Below, piece by piece: positions 33,613-45,216 of a DNA stretch of 64,000 nucleotides. The stretch's first letter is position 1; each line of letters begins with the position of its first letter. The notes beneath the pieces are model-generated. The model saw nothing but the letters and a program-made list of their open reading frames with translations, searched no databases and had not been told where the DNA came from. Source of the stretch: Metellina segmentata (lineage: Eukaryota; Arthropoda; Arachnida; Araneae; Tetragnathidae); NCBI GenBank assembly GCA_947359465.1, contig OX375873.1, forward strand, positions 56,701,573-56,765,572, read 5' to 3'. A program made the position numbers and the translations under genes.

Positions 33613-35110
33613 TTTAATTAATCAATAAATGTATATGAAACAGAGTTGGCGTTGGTGTTAACTCTATACGAATCTACATTGCTTGACCACTTTGCATGAC
33701 TAAGACACAATGACGGCAATATTATTTTCAGTGAATTAATCATTTTTTTAATTTGCCTTTCGAAAATTTTACATGAGATAAAGTGAAGGAATAAACAAAA
33801 TCCACACGATTCATTTTCTTCCCTTAGTTATTTCACAATAATAAATTGATTTTTTTTTTCAGAAACAACTGACCAGCTTGGACAAGGAAAAAGATGAAAT
33901 TTAACACAGTTTTTCGGAATCGATTTATGTCAACATATATGAAGTTTGCTCATTATACTTTTTTCAAATTTTATTTCTCGCCTGTATGCAAAAAATTATC
34001 GTACTAAATTTTTGTGTCTCATTTATAGTAAAACATTTCAAAATTCAGTAATAGGAAGATATGCTCATTGTTCAGAAAAAAGAGTGGATTGATGCTTGAA
34101 ATTTGGAACTCGATGTAAACATTTTTATATAATTTCGAAATCTAGTGTGAAATTCGGGTTTTGTCATTCGAAATATTATGATCGTAATTTATTATGAAGA
34201 CTACACCTTAAGCAAATTTGATGCATAATTATTCATTGGAGATATTGGACTTTTTTATTCCTTTCAATTTATTTGATCTACTGTGATTGATGTAAAAATA
34301 AAAGGAATTATTCATTTTTATTCCCACTCTCTATTTTGATGAATAGTTAAACCTAAATAAGAATTCTAATCTATATATATAATTCTCTTACGTGGCACGC
34401 AAAAAAGACGTTATTTGTAATCGCGTTTTGGCAATACTGTACGATTGTTTGCTTATCGCGAAGTCTCGCGCATCGATTGAATTTATAGCGTTATCGGATG
34501 AAATTTTATTGAAAAAAAAAAGGAAATTTTAATGAGCTGTTGCAGTTAGTTTATAATAGAAATCAAAGAAAGCGGAGGATCTTTTCAGGACCATTTAAAA
34601 AACGGTCCTTTTCAGGACCAACAATTATAGTTCAACAAGACGCTTGCACTACAACTTTCGACAACAAACTCAATGAAAAAGTGTGGGTCGTTTGAGTGCT
34701 GGGAAAATGTACACACAAACAACATGCTGGGAATTCAATTTCCAAAGCAACGCTCACATTTCCAGTCAAAATTTGCACAAAGTTTTCATTTGAATTCTGA
34801 TTTTAGAGATACTGTATATATTTTTTCTGTAATACAGCAAATTTAGATTTGAAAAACATTTTTTTGGAAACATATTTTGTAAACAATCCCTTCTGCTAGG
34901 ACACATGTCTTCATTGAGGCGAGCGAAGCGAGCATAGGTTCGCGCAGCGAACCAATGAGGATTGCGAAGCAATCCTCCGGGGGTTGGCGAGCGTTAGCGA
35001 GCAGGGGGCAGACCCCCTAGTAATTATTTAACACACTTGCAAATGACGAAAGCTTTGAAAAACATAAAATTGCTTCTGTCATATTTATCTACTTCATATT
35101 TATCTAATAA
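33613..35110 (-). repeat. Duplicated 5' flank of SULT2
   Basis: Collinear with 4586-5330 upstream of SULT1. The only large difference is the Helitron at 34370-35020. No coding region is conserved. Confidence 0.8.
34370..35020 (+). mobile_element. Non-autonomous Helitron, 651 bp
   Basis: The 5' end is TCTATATATATAATTCTC and the 3' end is a GGGGG-CAGA-CCCCC hairpin followed by CTAG. It is inserted between A (34369) and T (35021), as Helitrons do, with no target duplication. The paralogous site at 5241-5250 upstream of SULT1 reads GAATTCTAATAAAT, confirming both ends to the base. No RepHel coding sequence is present. Confidence 0.93.
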
Positions 35111-35113
35111 ATA

Positions 35114-36290
35114 CATTCATGTCCATAAATTAAGGATAATTCAGAATCACACGGAAATCGAACTCTAAAGTAAAAATTTTACATGTAAAATTATCGCATA
35201 CATCTTCAAGAATAATATCCAAATTACAGGAAGCAATCACATGACGCCGATAGTACGTCACAATGATGAGAGTGTAAGAGAGGTGTATATAAGGAATGGT
35301 AGCAATGAAGTAAAATTGTTCACAAGTGTTCTTAAGCCGCTCAGTGCCTCAACCGAATAGTTATGACACGGAGGATGGATGTCGATGATTTTTTACGTGG
35401 TTGAATCATCGGCCGCCTGGAATGTGGGCGTACTCAGACGGAAGTTTCAGTGGAACTTGGAATCACCCAAAGTGTCATCTCTAGGCTTTGGCAACGATTC
35501 CAAAATGATGGAAATGTCAGTAGACGTTACAGTACACGTCGACCCCGAGTTACAACGCCAAATGACGACCGGTATTTGGCAGTAACTGCAAAAAGAAGCA
35601 GACCGAGCACAGCATCCGAACTTTCTCGTCAGCTATCTTCAGCCACGTGTAAGACAGTTTCAAGGCAAATGTTTACAAACGTTTGGGGCATGTTGGTCTA
35701 TATACTCGAATGCCTGTCAGATGTGTTCCGCTCACGGCAACTCATTATGGCCAGCGGATAGCCTGAAGAAGAAAGCATGCAATGTGGACATCGTCACAGT
35801 GGGCTTGTGTGATGTTTTCCTACGAGTCCAGGTTTAGCTTGCAGTCTGATTCAGGGCGGACGTTCATATGCAGAACGCCAGGTACCCGTTACCTCCAAGA
35901 CAACATCATTGAATGATACCGTTACGGTGGTGCAGGATTGCTCGTTTGGGGCGTAATTATACTGGGCTACAGTACAGATGTGCGTGTTCAAATCGGAACC
36001 ATGAGCCCCCGAGAAGCTTCTCCCGACCTCAGAACACGTGTTGTTTTCCACGCCTGGCGTTGATCGAAATTTCCGACGTGGGGAAAAGAAGACCGTTCTT
36101 AACTGCAACGTGTGGAGGGGAAACTGACCGGTACACCGACATATCCGACGGGCACCTTATAATCCAGATAAACCTAATATCTTCCTGATGGTCGGAGATT
36201 GTTTTCTTTAACAAGACAATATCTGGGTCCAGGTTTGAACATCTGTCGAGGACTATACGTTCTGACCTAGAGTCTGATTATTGTTGCCTT
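35114..36290 (+). mobile_element. Tc1-like element, highly decayed
   Basis: The left terminus CATTCATGTCCATAAATTAA follows a TA at 35112-35113. The right end cannot be placed; coding similarity fades after 36230. Confidence 0.6.
35363..36230 (+). pseudogene. Tc1-family transposase, multiply broken
   Basis: MTRRMDVDDFLRG is followed by a stop, then IIGRLE, QTEVSVELGITQSVISRLW (helix-turn-helix) and RRYSTRRPRVTTPNDDRYLA. Later text is interrupted by stops and frame changes. The catalytic Asp regions are only faintly readable (SYESRF near 35825 and QDN near 36215), and no NPIEH block was found. Inactive. Confidence 0.75.
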
Positions 36291-36422
36291 TCTATGATTA
36301 TTACCTTTTACTGTGTTGACCGCTCTCATAATCGCCATGCGTTCCAATTCGTACATGGTGGGGGTGGTCGCTTAGTCTCAGTTCTTGATGTTGGATCTCT
36401 CTTCCTTCTTCGTATATTACTA

Positions 36423-37450
36423 CTAGCAACTGCGTGGCCAGAACGGCGTTTCCCGTGACAATTCCAAAAAGGTCGAAAACGTTGATTCAAGGGAGAAAAA
36501 AAAAACCTGTGATAAATCCCTCTATATTAAAAACGAATTCCGTAGATTAAAAACGATTCGTAGCCTGTTGGATAACAGCCATAACGGCGTTGCACGTGGT
36601 GTTTATTTGCTTCGCTAACGAAATAAGTATTCGTAGCCTATTGGATAACAGCTATCACGGCGTTGCCGAATGCGGCCTATATCAAATTAAGAATAGATCC
36701 AATCGGCGTGACGTCACAATCTCTTGGGAAAATTTAAATATTTAATTGAAAAATTATTTTTAAAAGAAAATCAAACGTGAAAGGTATATTTCTGGTAAAA
36801 TTTCCCGCAGATTTCAAATCCGCTGAAATTTTAAAACTATCTTTAGCGATCCCGATTTTACGAAAAAGAACTAAACAATGCTAGTCAAAAAGCTTTTTAT
36901 TTGTTACGCTTTCCTTCGCTGAAATCGCAAGAGTGTAGGAAATGTAATCTGTTAATTTTTGGAACGCGAAGGTTGACGTGACGCACAATCTCTTGCGAAA
37001 ATATAAAAGATGTATTCAATTTAAAAATTACTTATTTAAAGATAATCATATTTTTAGGTATCGATCTAATGTGAAATTTTCCGCAGATTTCAAATCCGTT
37101 GAAAGTTTTACTCCATCTTTAACTGTCTAGGAGATAGAAAAAAGAACTAAAGAACACCAGTTAAATTTTTTTTTTTAAATCTGCTGAGAAATTGTTTCTT
37201 TGCGTAAAATCAAAACGGAAACGAAAAAAAAAATTCAGAATCTGCAATAACCATAGGAAGAAAACCATAATAATTAAATGCCATTAAATTAATTTTAAAA
37301 TGGTCTAAATTGAATTTTAAAATTTGCCACGACTCAAATATCGCAAAAAATTCGGACTACCCGTGTGCCAAATCCCAGTATTGTAAGTGCCGTAGATTCG
37401 TCAGGACTGTGATAACGAAAAACAAACACTTCTTTTTATAATATTAGAGA
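36423..37450 (-). mobile_element. Non-autonomous Helitron A, 1028 bp
   Basis: On the minus strand it starts TCTCTAATATTATAAAAAG (at 37450) and ends GGCCACGCAGTTGCTAG (at 36423), followed by T. It contains sequence typical of the family, such as CAACGGATTTGAAATCTGC on the minus strand. It is collinear with element C (56499-57531, 1033 bp). No open frame of significance. Confidence 0.8.
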
Positions 37451-38640
37451 CTAGGCACTGCTTGGCCAGTACGGTGTTGCCCGTGACGGTTCTTTTTGTG
37501 GGGTCAGGTGTGACCACTGCTTGCTAACCCCCAGTGATTAATACGAATTCCCATAGGATAACAGCCATAATGACGTTGCCCCTTTGCAAACCATATGGAA
37601 ATTGGTAGCCTATTGGAAGGAATTTACAGCTCATTCTAATTTGGTTTGCTTCACAAGCCAAAATATGAATAGCATGAAGTATGGTTTGCTTCGCAAACCA
37701 ACACCACGGGCAGCACCGTGATGGCCACGTCATTGTCAAATGCAGCCAAATTCGATAACAGCCATAATGGCGTTGCCCGTGATGTTGGTTTGCTTGGCAA
37801 ACCAAATGGAAATTTGTAGCCTATTGGAATGAATTCCAACTAGGTTTGATTCGCAAACCAAATTATGAATATCATAAACTATGGTTTTCTTCGCAAATTG
37901 GATAACAGCCGTAACTGAGTTGCCCGTGGTGTTGGTTTGGTTTGCAAACAAAATAAGAATTCGCGTGACGTCGTAATCTCTTTCGAAAATATAAATATTT
38001 TATTAAAAAATTATTTCTTAAAAGAAAATCAAACGTATAAGGGGTATCCAGTTTCAAATTTTTCGCAGATTTCAAATCCGTTGAAATTATCAATCTTTCT
38101 TTAACGATCCCGACATTACAAAAAAGAACTAATTAATATGAGCCAATATGTTTTTTATTTTCAATGTTTCTTTCGTTGAAATCGTAAGGGGGCTGGAATT
38201 GTAATATGTTTATTTTTGGAACTCGATTGGGTTATCGTGACGTCACATTCTATTGTAAAAATATAAAAGATATTCAATTAAAAAATTTATTTATTTAAAG
38301 AAAATCATAATTTTCGATATCAATCTAATGTGAAAATTTCCGCAGATTTCAAATCCGTTGAATTTTGTACTCTATCTTTAACGGTCTAGGAGCAAAATGA
38401 AAACGAAAAACATAAATTTAGAATCTGATCTATTATGCTGTTGCCATTCCAAAGAAAACAATAATATTTAAATTTCATTCAAATCATTTAAGAATGTTCT
38501 AGATTGAATTTTAAAATTCGTCGCTACTCAAAAATTGCAAACAATTCGGACTGCTTGTTTGCCAAATCCCATTACTGTAAGTACCATAGATTCGTCAGGA
38601 CTTTGCGTGTATGAAACAAACAAACATACAAACACTTTCT
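37451..38640 (-). mobile_element. Non-autonomous Helitron B, abutting A head-to-tail
   Basis: Its 3' terminus (CTAG at 37454-37451 on the minus strand, preceded by GGCCAAGCAGTGC) is directly followed by the 5' TCTCTAATATT of element A. Inside, GTTTGC.T.GCAAACC and GGATAACAGCC..AA.GGCGTTGCC motifs recur several times (37550-37930). The 5' end near 38640 is altered, at an inverted junction. Confidence 0.7.
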
Positions 38641-39075
38641 TCTCTAATAACATAAACGAAAGTGTTTGTTTCTTGCAAGCAAAGTCCTGACGAATATATG
38701 GCACTTAAAGTAATGGGATTTGGATCACAGATACTCCAATTTGTTTGCAATTTTTGAGTCGCGGCGAATTTTAAAATTCAATCTAGAACATTTTAAAATG
38801 AATTTAATGAAATTTAATCATTATTGAATGCAACATGATATAAGAGATCACTGGTTTTAAATTTATTGTTTTCGATTCCGTTTTGATTTTGCGCGGAGGA
38901 ATGATTTTCCAACAGACGATAAAAAACAAATTATCCTTTAACTGGAGTTATATAGTTCTTTTTTTCCATTTCCTAGACCGCGTAAAAGATAGAGTAAAAA
39001 TTTCAACGGATTTGAAATCTGCTGAAAATTTTACACCAGTTTAATTTCTTACATCATGGGCACGGGCTAGCCTTA
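38641..39075 (+). repeat. Inverted partial Helitron (mirror of 38200-38640)
   Basis: GAAAGTGTTTGTTTCTTGCA, then AAAGTCCTGACGAAT and later TCAACGGATTTGAAATC mirror the end of element B, making a large inverted repeat centred near 38640. Confidence 0.75.
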
Positions 39076-39114
39076 CAGTGATAAGTCTTTAATATTATAA
39101 AAGGAAGAGTGTTT

Positions 39115-41033
39115 GTTATTATTTTGAAGCGTTGATAACACATAAAGACGTGTGAAATGGTCAAATGTGAAAAAAACAAATATCCCTGCTTTCATATTTC
39201 CTATAGGACGTAACTGATTAATTAAATAAACCTTCTCTAGGAATTTTATTCAAAGAGTAACAAAAAGTGTTCTGTGGTGGCATATTTTATTCGTAAAAAC
39301 ACAAGTCCCCACCCTTCTGGTTAAGCCACTGTATTGTTGTATCGCTCACAGTGACGCGGATTACGAGCACGAGACAAGAATCATGCGAGTGTAGAATGTC
39401 AATTTAGATCGTCAATTTTCAGACTGCTCATCCAACTCGTAGTACGTTTGTACTACACTTTTTAAGTATCCAGAACTAAACAATTCAGATACTTTACTTG
39501 AACTCGAATTTCGTCTTTTCTTTATGAAATGCATTATAAAACTTCAGAAGAGTGGAAAAAGCAAGCAAAAATGTCTCTTCACTCCAGTTCAAGTAAAATC
39601 ATTCTCATATGAGGACAGTTTAAGGCTTCTTTCATCCAAAAGTATATTGCTCTAAGCAGTATCATCAACAGCGTTCCTCAAATGGAGCTACTATTTAAAT
39701 ATGTTACAAATATAAGTACAAATCGAAGCAAAGAGAATATTTCAAATTTTTCAAGACAATTTTTTAAAGCGAATAACCTGTAATGAAAAATATTACTTTT
39801 GACCCCAAATAAAAAGTATGTTGAAGACAATGGAGTTGACAAAGTTATGTCCAAAATGAGAACAATCAGAAATATAAAAAGCATTATTTGTTATAATTTA
39901 CTGATTCTTACAGCATAATGTAAACCATGCTCTGAGACTGAATTGAAACTCGATGCACATGCTTCAGACAGTTCAAGTTGAAGCTAAGGGCTATTTTATA
40001 ATATCAGTTATTTTTAAGTGCCTTAGCGGTATCGAAACATCAATCTTGTGCTTTGGGCTAGCTTCTGTTAGAAAAAGGCTTTCGTAAAAAAAGAAACGAA
40101 AAGTGTTTGTTATAAGAACAGACAACAAAATTACAAAATAACAAAACGCAAAAACAACACAATTTATTTAACTACGGTCATTCAAAATAACTTTTTAACA
40201 TTGTTGATTTTAAATATTGATGCATACAAAAAATGTTTGAGAAGGAAAACAAAACCCACTGCACTCGTGTTGAGGATGGTCTTGATGGTCACATGACATG
40301 CTTCTAAGGATGTGTTTCATACAGGATATATTTCAGAAACCAAGTAAATAATCCATTGCCTACTTTATAAATATAACTATATACAATTCTATACTATTTT
40401 TATACTCAAGGTTTCATATTTCAGATGAGAAATACTAGCCTTATTTTTTTTGAAGGGATAACAGCTGGTATCTTTTTTATTCGCAATATTTATTTCAGCA
40501 GTTTCTTTCACAGAATCAGCAGTGGAAAGACAATTTATTTCTGTTAAAAATACAATTTTGTTTTGAGAAATTTGGTTATCGTTTCTAAAAGTGGTGTCAC
40601 AAGACTTCTAGCTTTTCTTTTATGAATATTCAGTGAGCATTACGGAGAAGTTCGGAGATCAAGGTGACAATTCAGTTGTTGACCTTTTCATCTCACCTCG
40701 GTTCGAAAATCCGAGGTGTCGTCCTCGCCCCATTCCCTTCGGGATTGATGCCGGATCGTCGCTAATAGCCCGTTGTGTCTCCAATGTGAAATAAATTCAT
40801 CTACTTACATATAATGAATTTTCAGAGCAACGGGGACAATCAGCTAAGAATTGCTTAGATAGTGCTACATTTGGAAGTCTTCGAAATCTTTTTAAATGTA
40901 ATATTAAAATGTAAAATTGCCTTAGAATTATCATTGTTAGATAAGAGATAAACATAAAAATCAGTAATCAAAAACTAATGTAATAATGTCCGGAAGGGAA
41001 AAATTAGAAGGAATATTTATACTTTAGTACCAG
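39115..41033 (-). repeat. Duplicated 3' flank of SULT3
   Basis: 39610-41033 matches the SULT1 flank at 2330-3602. 39115-39690 matches 48360-48960 and, in part, 60660-60880. Landmarks are ACAAAAAGTGTTCTGTGGT and CAGTTTAAGG.TTCTTT.ATCC. It contains no recognisable gene. Confidence 0.8.
40685..40790 (+). repeat. SINE 3' fragment, orthologous to the one at 3240
   Basis: CGGTTCGAAAATCCGAGGTG, then GGGATTGATGCCGGATCG and GCCCGTTGTGT. It lies at the same position relative to SULT3 as 3240-3347 does to SULT1. Confidence 0.8.
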
Positions 41034-41978
41034 TTAGGCTTCCATATCAAACCACTGAAGACACTCTGTATCCTTCATTCTTTCCATGGACTTTTGATCA
41101 AGTCTCTCAACCTGACCAGGACTGAGGAAGTTTTTCCAATCACCTACAATCCCTTTCCTCATTACTTGCCTCTCACTAGCGTCTTTGGGGACATTCAAGG
41201 ATGCTTTGAATTCTTTCATGTATTTTAATCCGCTGTTAGTGGAGGAAATATCACTCTCGCCTCTCATATGATAAATCTTAGACAAGTTCTTCTTCATGTA
41301 ATCGAATCCACTGAAAAGCAGTATATTGTTGAGCACAACGTTGTCCTTTTCGATCGCGTCGATGTACTCCTTGCCGAGGAACTTGGCCAATTTCACGACA
41401 ACGCCTTTAGTGTCCGTCTTCATTGTTTCGTAAGTCGTATAAAAAACGTTTTTGTCGTTCCGATGAGGGTACCAAGACAACAAGTGATCGAAGTAGTCGT
41501 TGTACTCGAGTTCCCCAGCCATGAATAGCTCAAAGAAGTCATCGAATTCGCCGTCCCAGTACCCGAAACCCTTCTCGTTCTTCGCGTGAAAGAAGAATGA
41601 TACGCAACAGTCCTTCGGGTTACGTGCCACGAAGACATACTTGGCTTCTGGAGAGTAAGGCATGCGGTTGTACGGTAGGTGGCTTTTGATGGCTCCAGGT
41701 CTTGGCATCTTGTCTACGCTTTCCTTTCCCATCATGTCTATGAATGGAGTCATACTGAAAAAGTCCGAAATATTGTCCAACTCCCGGCCTTTGCGAAAGA
41801 TGTAGAGTGCGATGTTCTGCATCCATGTGGTACCGCACTTGGGGTAAGTGATGATGAATACGTCCTCCGGTTGTACTTTGTACTCCAACGCTTCTCTGAA
41901 GCACTTGGGAGAGAACATTGAAGGATACATGACGCCGTTCATGACATCATACAGGGGTCTTTTTACTACTTTCGCCAT
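41034..41978 (-). CDS. Cytosolic sulfotransferase, intact (SULT3)
   Basis: 314 residues with the same motif positions as SULT2: YPKCGTTW 45-52, catalytic His100, RNPKDCCVS 119-127 and RKGIVGDWKN 274-283. Differences from SULT2 cluster after residue ~225 (YHMRGESDISSTNSGLKYMK) and at the C-terminus (ECLQWFDMEA), in regions that usually shape the acceptor pocket and dimer surface, so substrate range may differ. Its 3' flank is SULT1-like, but its 5' flank stops matching the other copies near 42020, so its upstream control region is different. Cytosolic; no targeting signal. Confidence 0.95.
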   Translation of the reverse strand: MAKVVKRPLYDVMNGVMYPSMFSPKCFREALEYKVQPEDVFIITYPKCGTTWMQNIALYIFRKGRELDNISDFFSMTPFIDMMGKESVDKMPRPGAIKSHLPYNRMPYSPEAKYVFVARNPKDCCVSFFFHAKNEKGFGYWDGEFDDFFELFMAGELEYNDYFDHLLSWYPHRNDKNVFYTTYETMKTDTKGVVVKLAKFLGKEYIDAIEKDNVVLNNILLFSGFDYMKKNLSKIYHMRGESDISSTNSGLKYMKEFKASLNVPKDASERQVMRKGIVGDWKNFLSPGQVERLDQKSMERMKDTECLQWFDMEA

Positions 41979-41997
41979 ATTGGATCTGCGAATGATT

Positions 41998-42016
41998 CTA
42001 TAGTAGATGGGGAAAT
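41998..42016 (-). other. Putative 3' splice acceptor upstream of SULT3 ATG
   Basis: The minus strand reads TTTCCCCATCTACTATAG, then 19 nt to the ATG. The tract is weaker than in SULT2 but the AG is kept at the same distance. Confidence 0.5.
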
Positions 42017-42426
42017 AATTTTAGTCAATTTCCTTAAGTATGTTTTAAATTAATGAGTATGATTATACCATACATACATTCAATTTTGAATCAAAATAAC
42101 ATTGCATGGACCATGCCATTTTGAGTATTGTAGCCTTTGAGGCCTCCGAGTATTCATTCATATGAATAAAAATGTAGATATATAGCCCAAAAGAGGTCAT
42201 TGTGACTCAATTGGTTGTCTGGCTCTTGCGCTGTGAAAACTAATACATACAACATAGTCGGCAATGTGACGTTACCAACACGATCAATACATTCAATGGT
42301 CATACAGGTTCACACGTTTCTTCTAATTAAGCGTGTACAAAGGCAGAAGTGATTCGATTTCTCAATGGATGTATTTCTCTCTTCTGTGTCAGTAAAACTT
42401 TCTTTGTGTGTGTACATATATGGCCA

Positions 42427-42786
42427 TTACTTGTCGTTGTTTTGTGTTTGGCACTGCATATCCAAATATGTACTCCTTGCACTATAAAGCCCAACCTCCC
42501 TAATAGAAGTAATGATATCTAAAACCGTATGAGCATTTGCTGGTACAGATGACATTATGCATTTGGTGGAAACATAACGGTTGTAAACCCTAAAATCTTG
42601 GAAAAACTGAGATATTTGTTTACTCAGTTTTACTTTCCTTTGTTTAATTTCTCTTAAGTATTCCATTGATTTAAGTGTTTTTTCATCTGAAAATATGTAT
42701 CTGTAGTATTTTATTGATAGTACCCTATATAAACAAACATGATTGCCGCAAAGTTTACATCGAATACAGCTGGCTTTACCCTCCAA
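42427..42786 (-). other. Unrecognised open frame upstream of SULT3
   Basis: A frame of about 119 codons without an ATG at its start (it opens with TTG). It has a cysteine cluster CIRCKLCGNHVC near its beginning and no other recognisable motif. It is adjacent to a piggyBac-like terminal repeat, so it may be a transposon remnant. I do not assign a function. Confidence 0.2.
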
Positions 42787-42843
42787 TTACAAAGTTGCTG
42801 GCTTTACCCTCCAACCTGGAGGGTTAAGCCAGCAGCGAGGTGT

Positions 42844-42962
42844 CTCGTCATTGCTAGAAAACTGACCAGATCTCGTCATTACTAGAAAACTGACCAGATC
42901 ACGTCATTACTAGAAAACTGACCAGATCTCGTCTTTACTAGAAAACTGACCAGATCTCGTCA
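42844..42962. repeat. 28-bp tandem repeat, about four units
   Basis: Unit CTCGTCATTACTAGAAAACT followed by GACCAGAT, repeated with single-base changes (ATTGC, CACGTC, CTTTAC). It lies inside the piggyBac-like MITE. Confidence 0.9.
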
Positions 42963-43299
42963 TTATGAAAATCGTCAATGTCTTGCTGATTAGATATTCT
43001 CGTCAAGTATTAACAAAATTGATCAGATCTAGACGAGGTAAGGTAAGGTAATTTTAATTAGCGTTGTACTAGAGCAACACAATTGGACCATCAACGACTG
43101 TCCGGTATCAATCCTAAGGCAGGGTTTCCCAAACTTTTTCCGCAATGGAACACTTTGCAAACCCGGAAATTTTAACGTAACACTTAGCTTATAATTTAGG
43201 TTAAGTAATTCCTACTAGTAAAAATTAAAATTTTTTTTAATAAAACACATTATTTATTTAGTATTCATTTTAAATATAAAACTTTAATGTGGTATAAAC

Positions 43300-44930
43300 A
43301 TAAAAATATGAATTAATAAAGCAGTTAATGATTTTGAGTCTTTGAATTGCATATCTTCTTGATATCAGGCAAAATATTGGTAAGTTGCATTCTAATATAT
43401 GGTTTGGCGACGAGCCTGTTCCTGCACTTTGACTTCGTTGCAGCCATAATAAGAAAATCTCGCTTCGCATAAATAGGTTGTAGAAAACGGAAGTAAAGCA
43501 ACAGCTTATTTTTTTAAATTGGGGTACTCTTCTGACAAACTCGCCCAGAAATCATTTTTAGGCTGATCTTTGTATTTTTGTTTCAAATAAGAGTCACGAA
43601 TTAAATCAATTAAATTTCAGTCACTTACACGTAAGCCTACTGGTTTAGCTGTCACGGAAAATGGATTCCTAACCCAGGAATCATCCTTACTAGTTTTCGG
43701 AAAGTATTGCAAAAGACTTGTTTTCAGGTTATGTAGGTGTTCTAAAAATACTTTGGATACTTCTTTATCTACTTTAAAATTTAATACATTCAAACATTCA
43801 TGTAAGGCAGGAAAACAATCAAAAAAAATTTTATACAACTGATGAAATACAAAATTGTATTTTTTTTAAATCAAAAGATGCAATTTTATTTCTTGTATTA
43901 AAAATTGCAATAATTTCTCCTTGTAACGATAAGTTAAACTTCATTGCACTTGGTAAAAAATATCTGCCAGATATGCAAGTTTTATCAACCATGAAGGATT
44001 TGTTAAAACTTGAACAAAATTTTGTCCTGGATTATTTTGTTTTCAAGAAGACCAATAACTCACTTAGAAGTTCATAAAGTCTTAATAGTGCTTTTCCTTT
44101 GGATAGCCATCTCACTTCAGTATGTAATTAAAATTCCTTTGTGTCCACTACCTATATCATCGAACAAAATTTTAAATAATCTGGATTGAAGTGGACTTGA
44201 TTTTACATAGTTTATCACTTTCACGGCTTCATCCATAATGTTAAGACTGTAACTTCAAGGGATAGGAATATAATCTTGCCATTATATAAGGACTTAGTAA
44301 GACCACATCTAGAATATGCTGTACAATTCTGGGCTCCATATATGAGAAAGGATATAGAATTAATTGAAAGGGTTCAGCACAGAGCTACCAAAATAATAAA
44401 GGGGATAGCAAATCTCGACTATAATACACGTTTAAGTAAGCTAAACATGTATACACTGGAAAGAAGAAGAAGGAGGTGGGATTTGATTCAGCTTTTCAAG
44501 TTGGTAAAACATGGGGACACAGAGGGCTTAAATTTCAATAGGGATAACTGAACAAGGGGCCGTGGGTATAAATTGAATAAGATACATTTTAATCGGGATT
44601 TAAGGAAAAACTACTACTTTAATAGGGTAATAGACAGATAGAACGCGTTGCCAGAAAATATAGTTAATTCAAAGGGAGTGTACGAATTTAAGATACAATT
44701 GGATAGTCAGTGGGAATTGGGGAATTCCTAAACAAAGGACCAGCCTTGTTGGGCTTGAGCCTGTAGCTGGTCGTCAATATTTGTATTTGTATTTTTTAAA
44801 TTTAAGGAAATTTTTTTTAGTCACCAGTGCTTGCCTATGCAAAATACAATGACTGCTGGTGGCTCTTGTAGAAACTTGCACAGGGGAATTAAAAAAGCCC
44901 TAACGCCAGTCAAAACGCGTGTCATGAGAA
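43300..44930 (-). pseudogene. hAT transposase, SCAND3/ZBED5-like, fragmented
   Basis: From the N-terminal side: SHCILHRQALVTKK (44830-44880), interrupted by the LINE, then IMDEAVKVINYVKSSPLQS (~44190-44245), then LKKYNFVFHQLYKIFFDCFP, DDSWVRNPFSV (~43655-43680) and FWASLSEEYP (~43520-43550). The dimerisation block is LLPFSTTYLCEARFSYYG (~43440-43495). Stops and frameshifts are frequent. The zinc finger and first Asp region are missing or unreadable. Confidence 0.85.
44249..44806 (+). mobile_element. CR1/L2-type LINE, 5'-truncated 3' end
   Basis: Encodes the end of a non-LTR reverse transcriptase: ILPLYKDLVRPHLEYAVQFW, then IELIERVQHRATKII and LERRRRRWDLIQLFKLV. Stop codons follow at TRGRGYKLNK and DR-stop-NALPENIV. 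The 3' end is an ATTTGTATTTGTATTT tail, typical of CR1/L2-like elements. It lies within the hAT reading frame on the opposite strand. Confidence 0.88.
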
Positions 44931-45087
44931 CAGCGTATCATATTCCTATGTATCTCGAGCTTCAGCCGAAGCGTTCGAACGATCGGAGCTCCTCGGTAGC
45001 AATAAAAACGACAGATGGAGACGTTTTCTGCAAGTGAACGCTCCAGTAGAACTCTGTATTTTCGCTACCCGCGTTTTGTGCCAACTT

Positions 45088-45216
45088 CAAACGCGCGTTT
45101 GACGAGGCTAGCAAGATCCCGCTCTTCAAGGTCGCAAATATAGAAACTTGAATTAGAGGAATAAAAAAAACATAATTTAATGGCGGGACTTCGCTAGCCT
45201 CGCCAAACGCGAGTTG
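45088..45216. repeat. Short inverted repeat inside the hAT
   Basis: Arms GCGTTTGACGAGGCTAGC (left) and GCTAGCCTCGCCAAACGC (right), each extended by GGGATC/GGGACT, are separated by ~60 bp. This could be a small foldback insertion. Confidence 0.7.

Noticed and set aside
42427..42786. Cys-cluster frame as the C-terminal zinc region of a piggyBac transposase
   Set aside because: It reads inward from the terminal repeat, the wrong orientation for a piggyBac C-terminus, and no other piggyBac motif follows.
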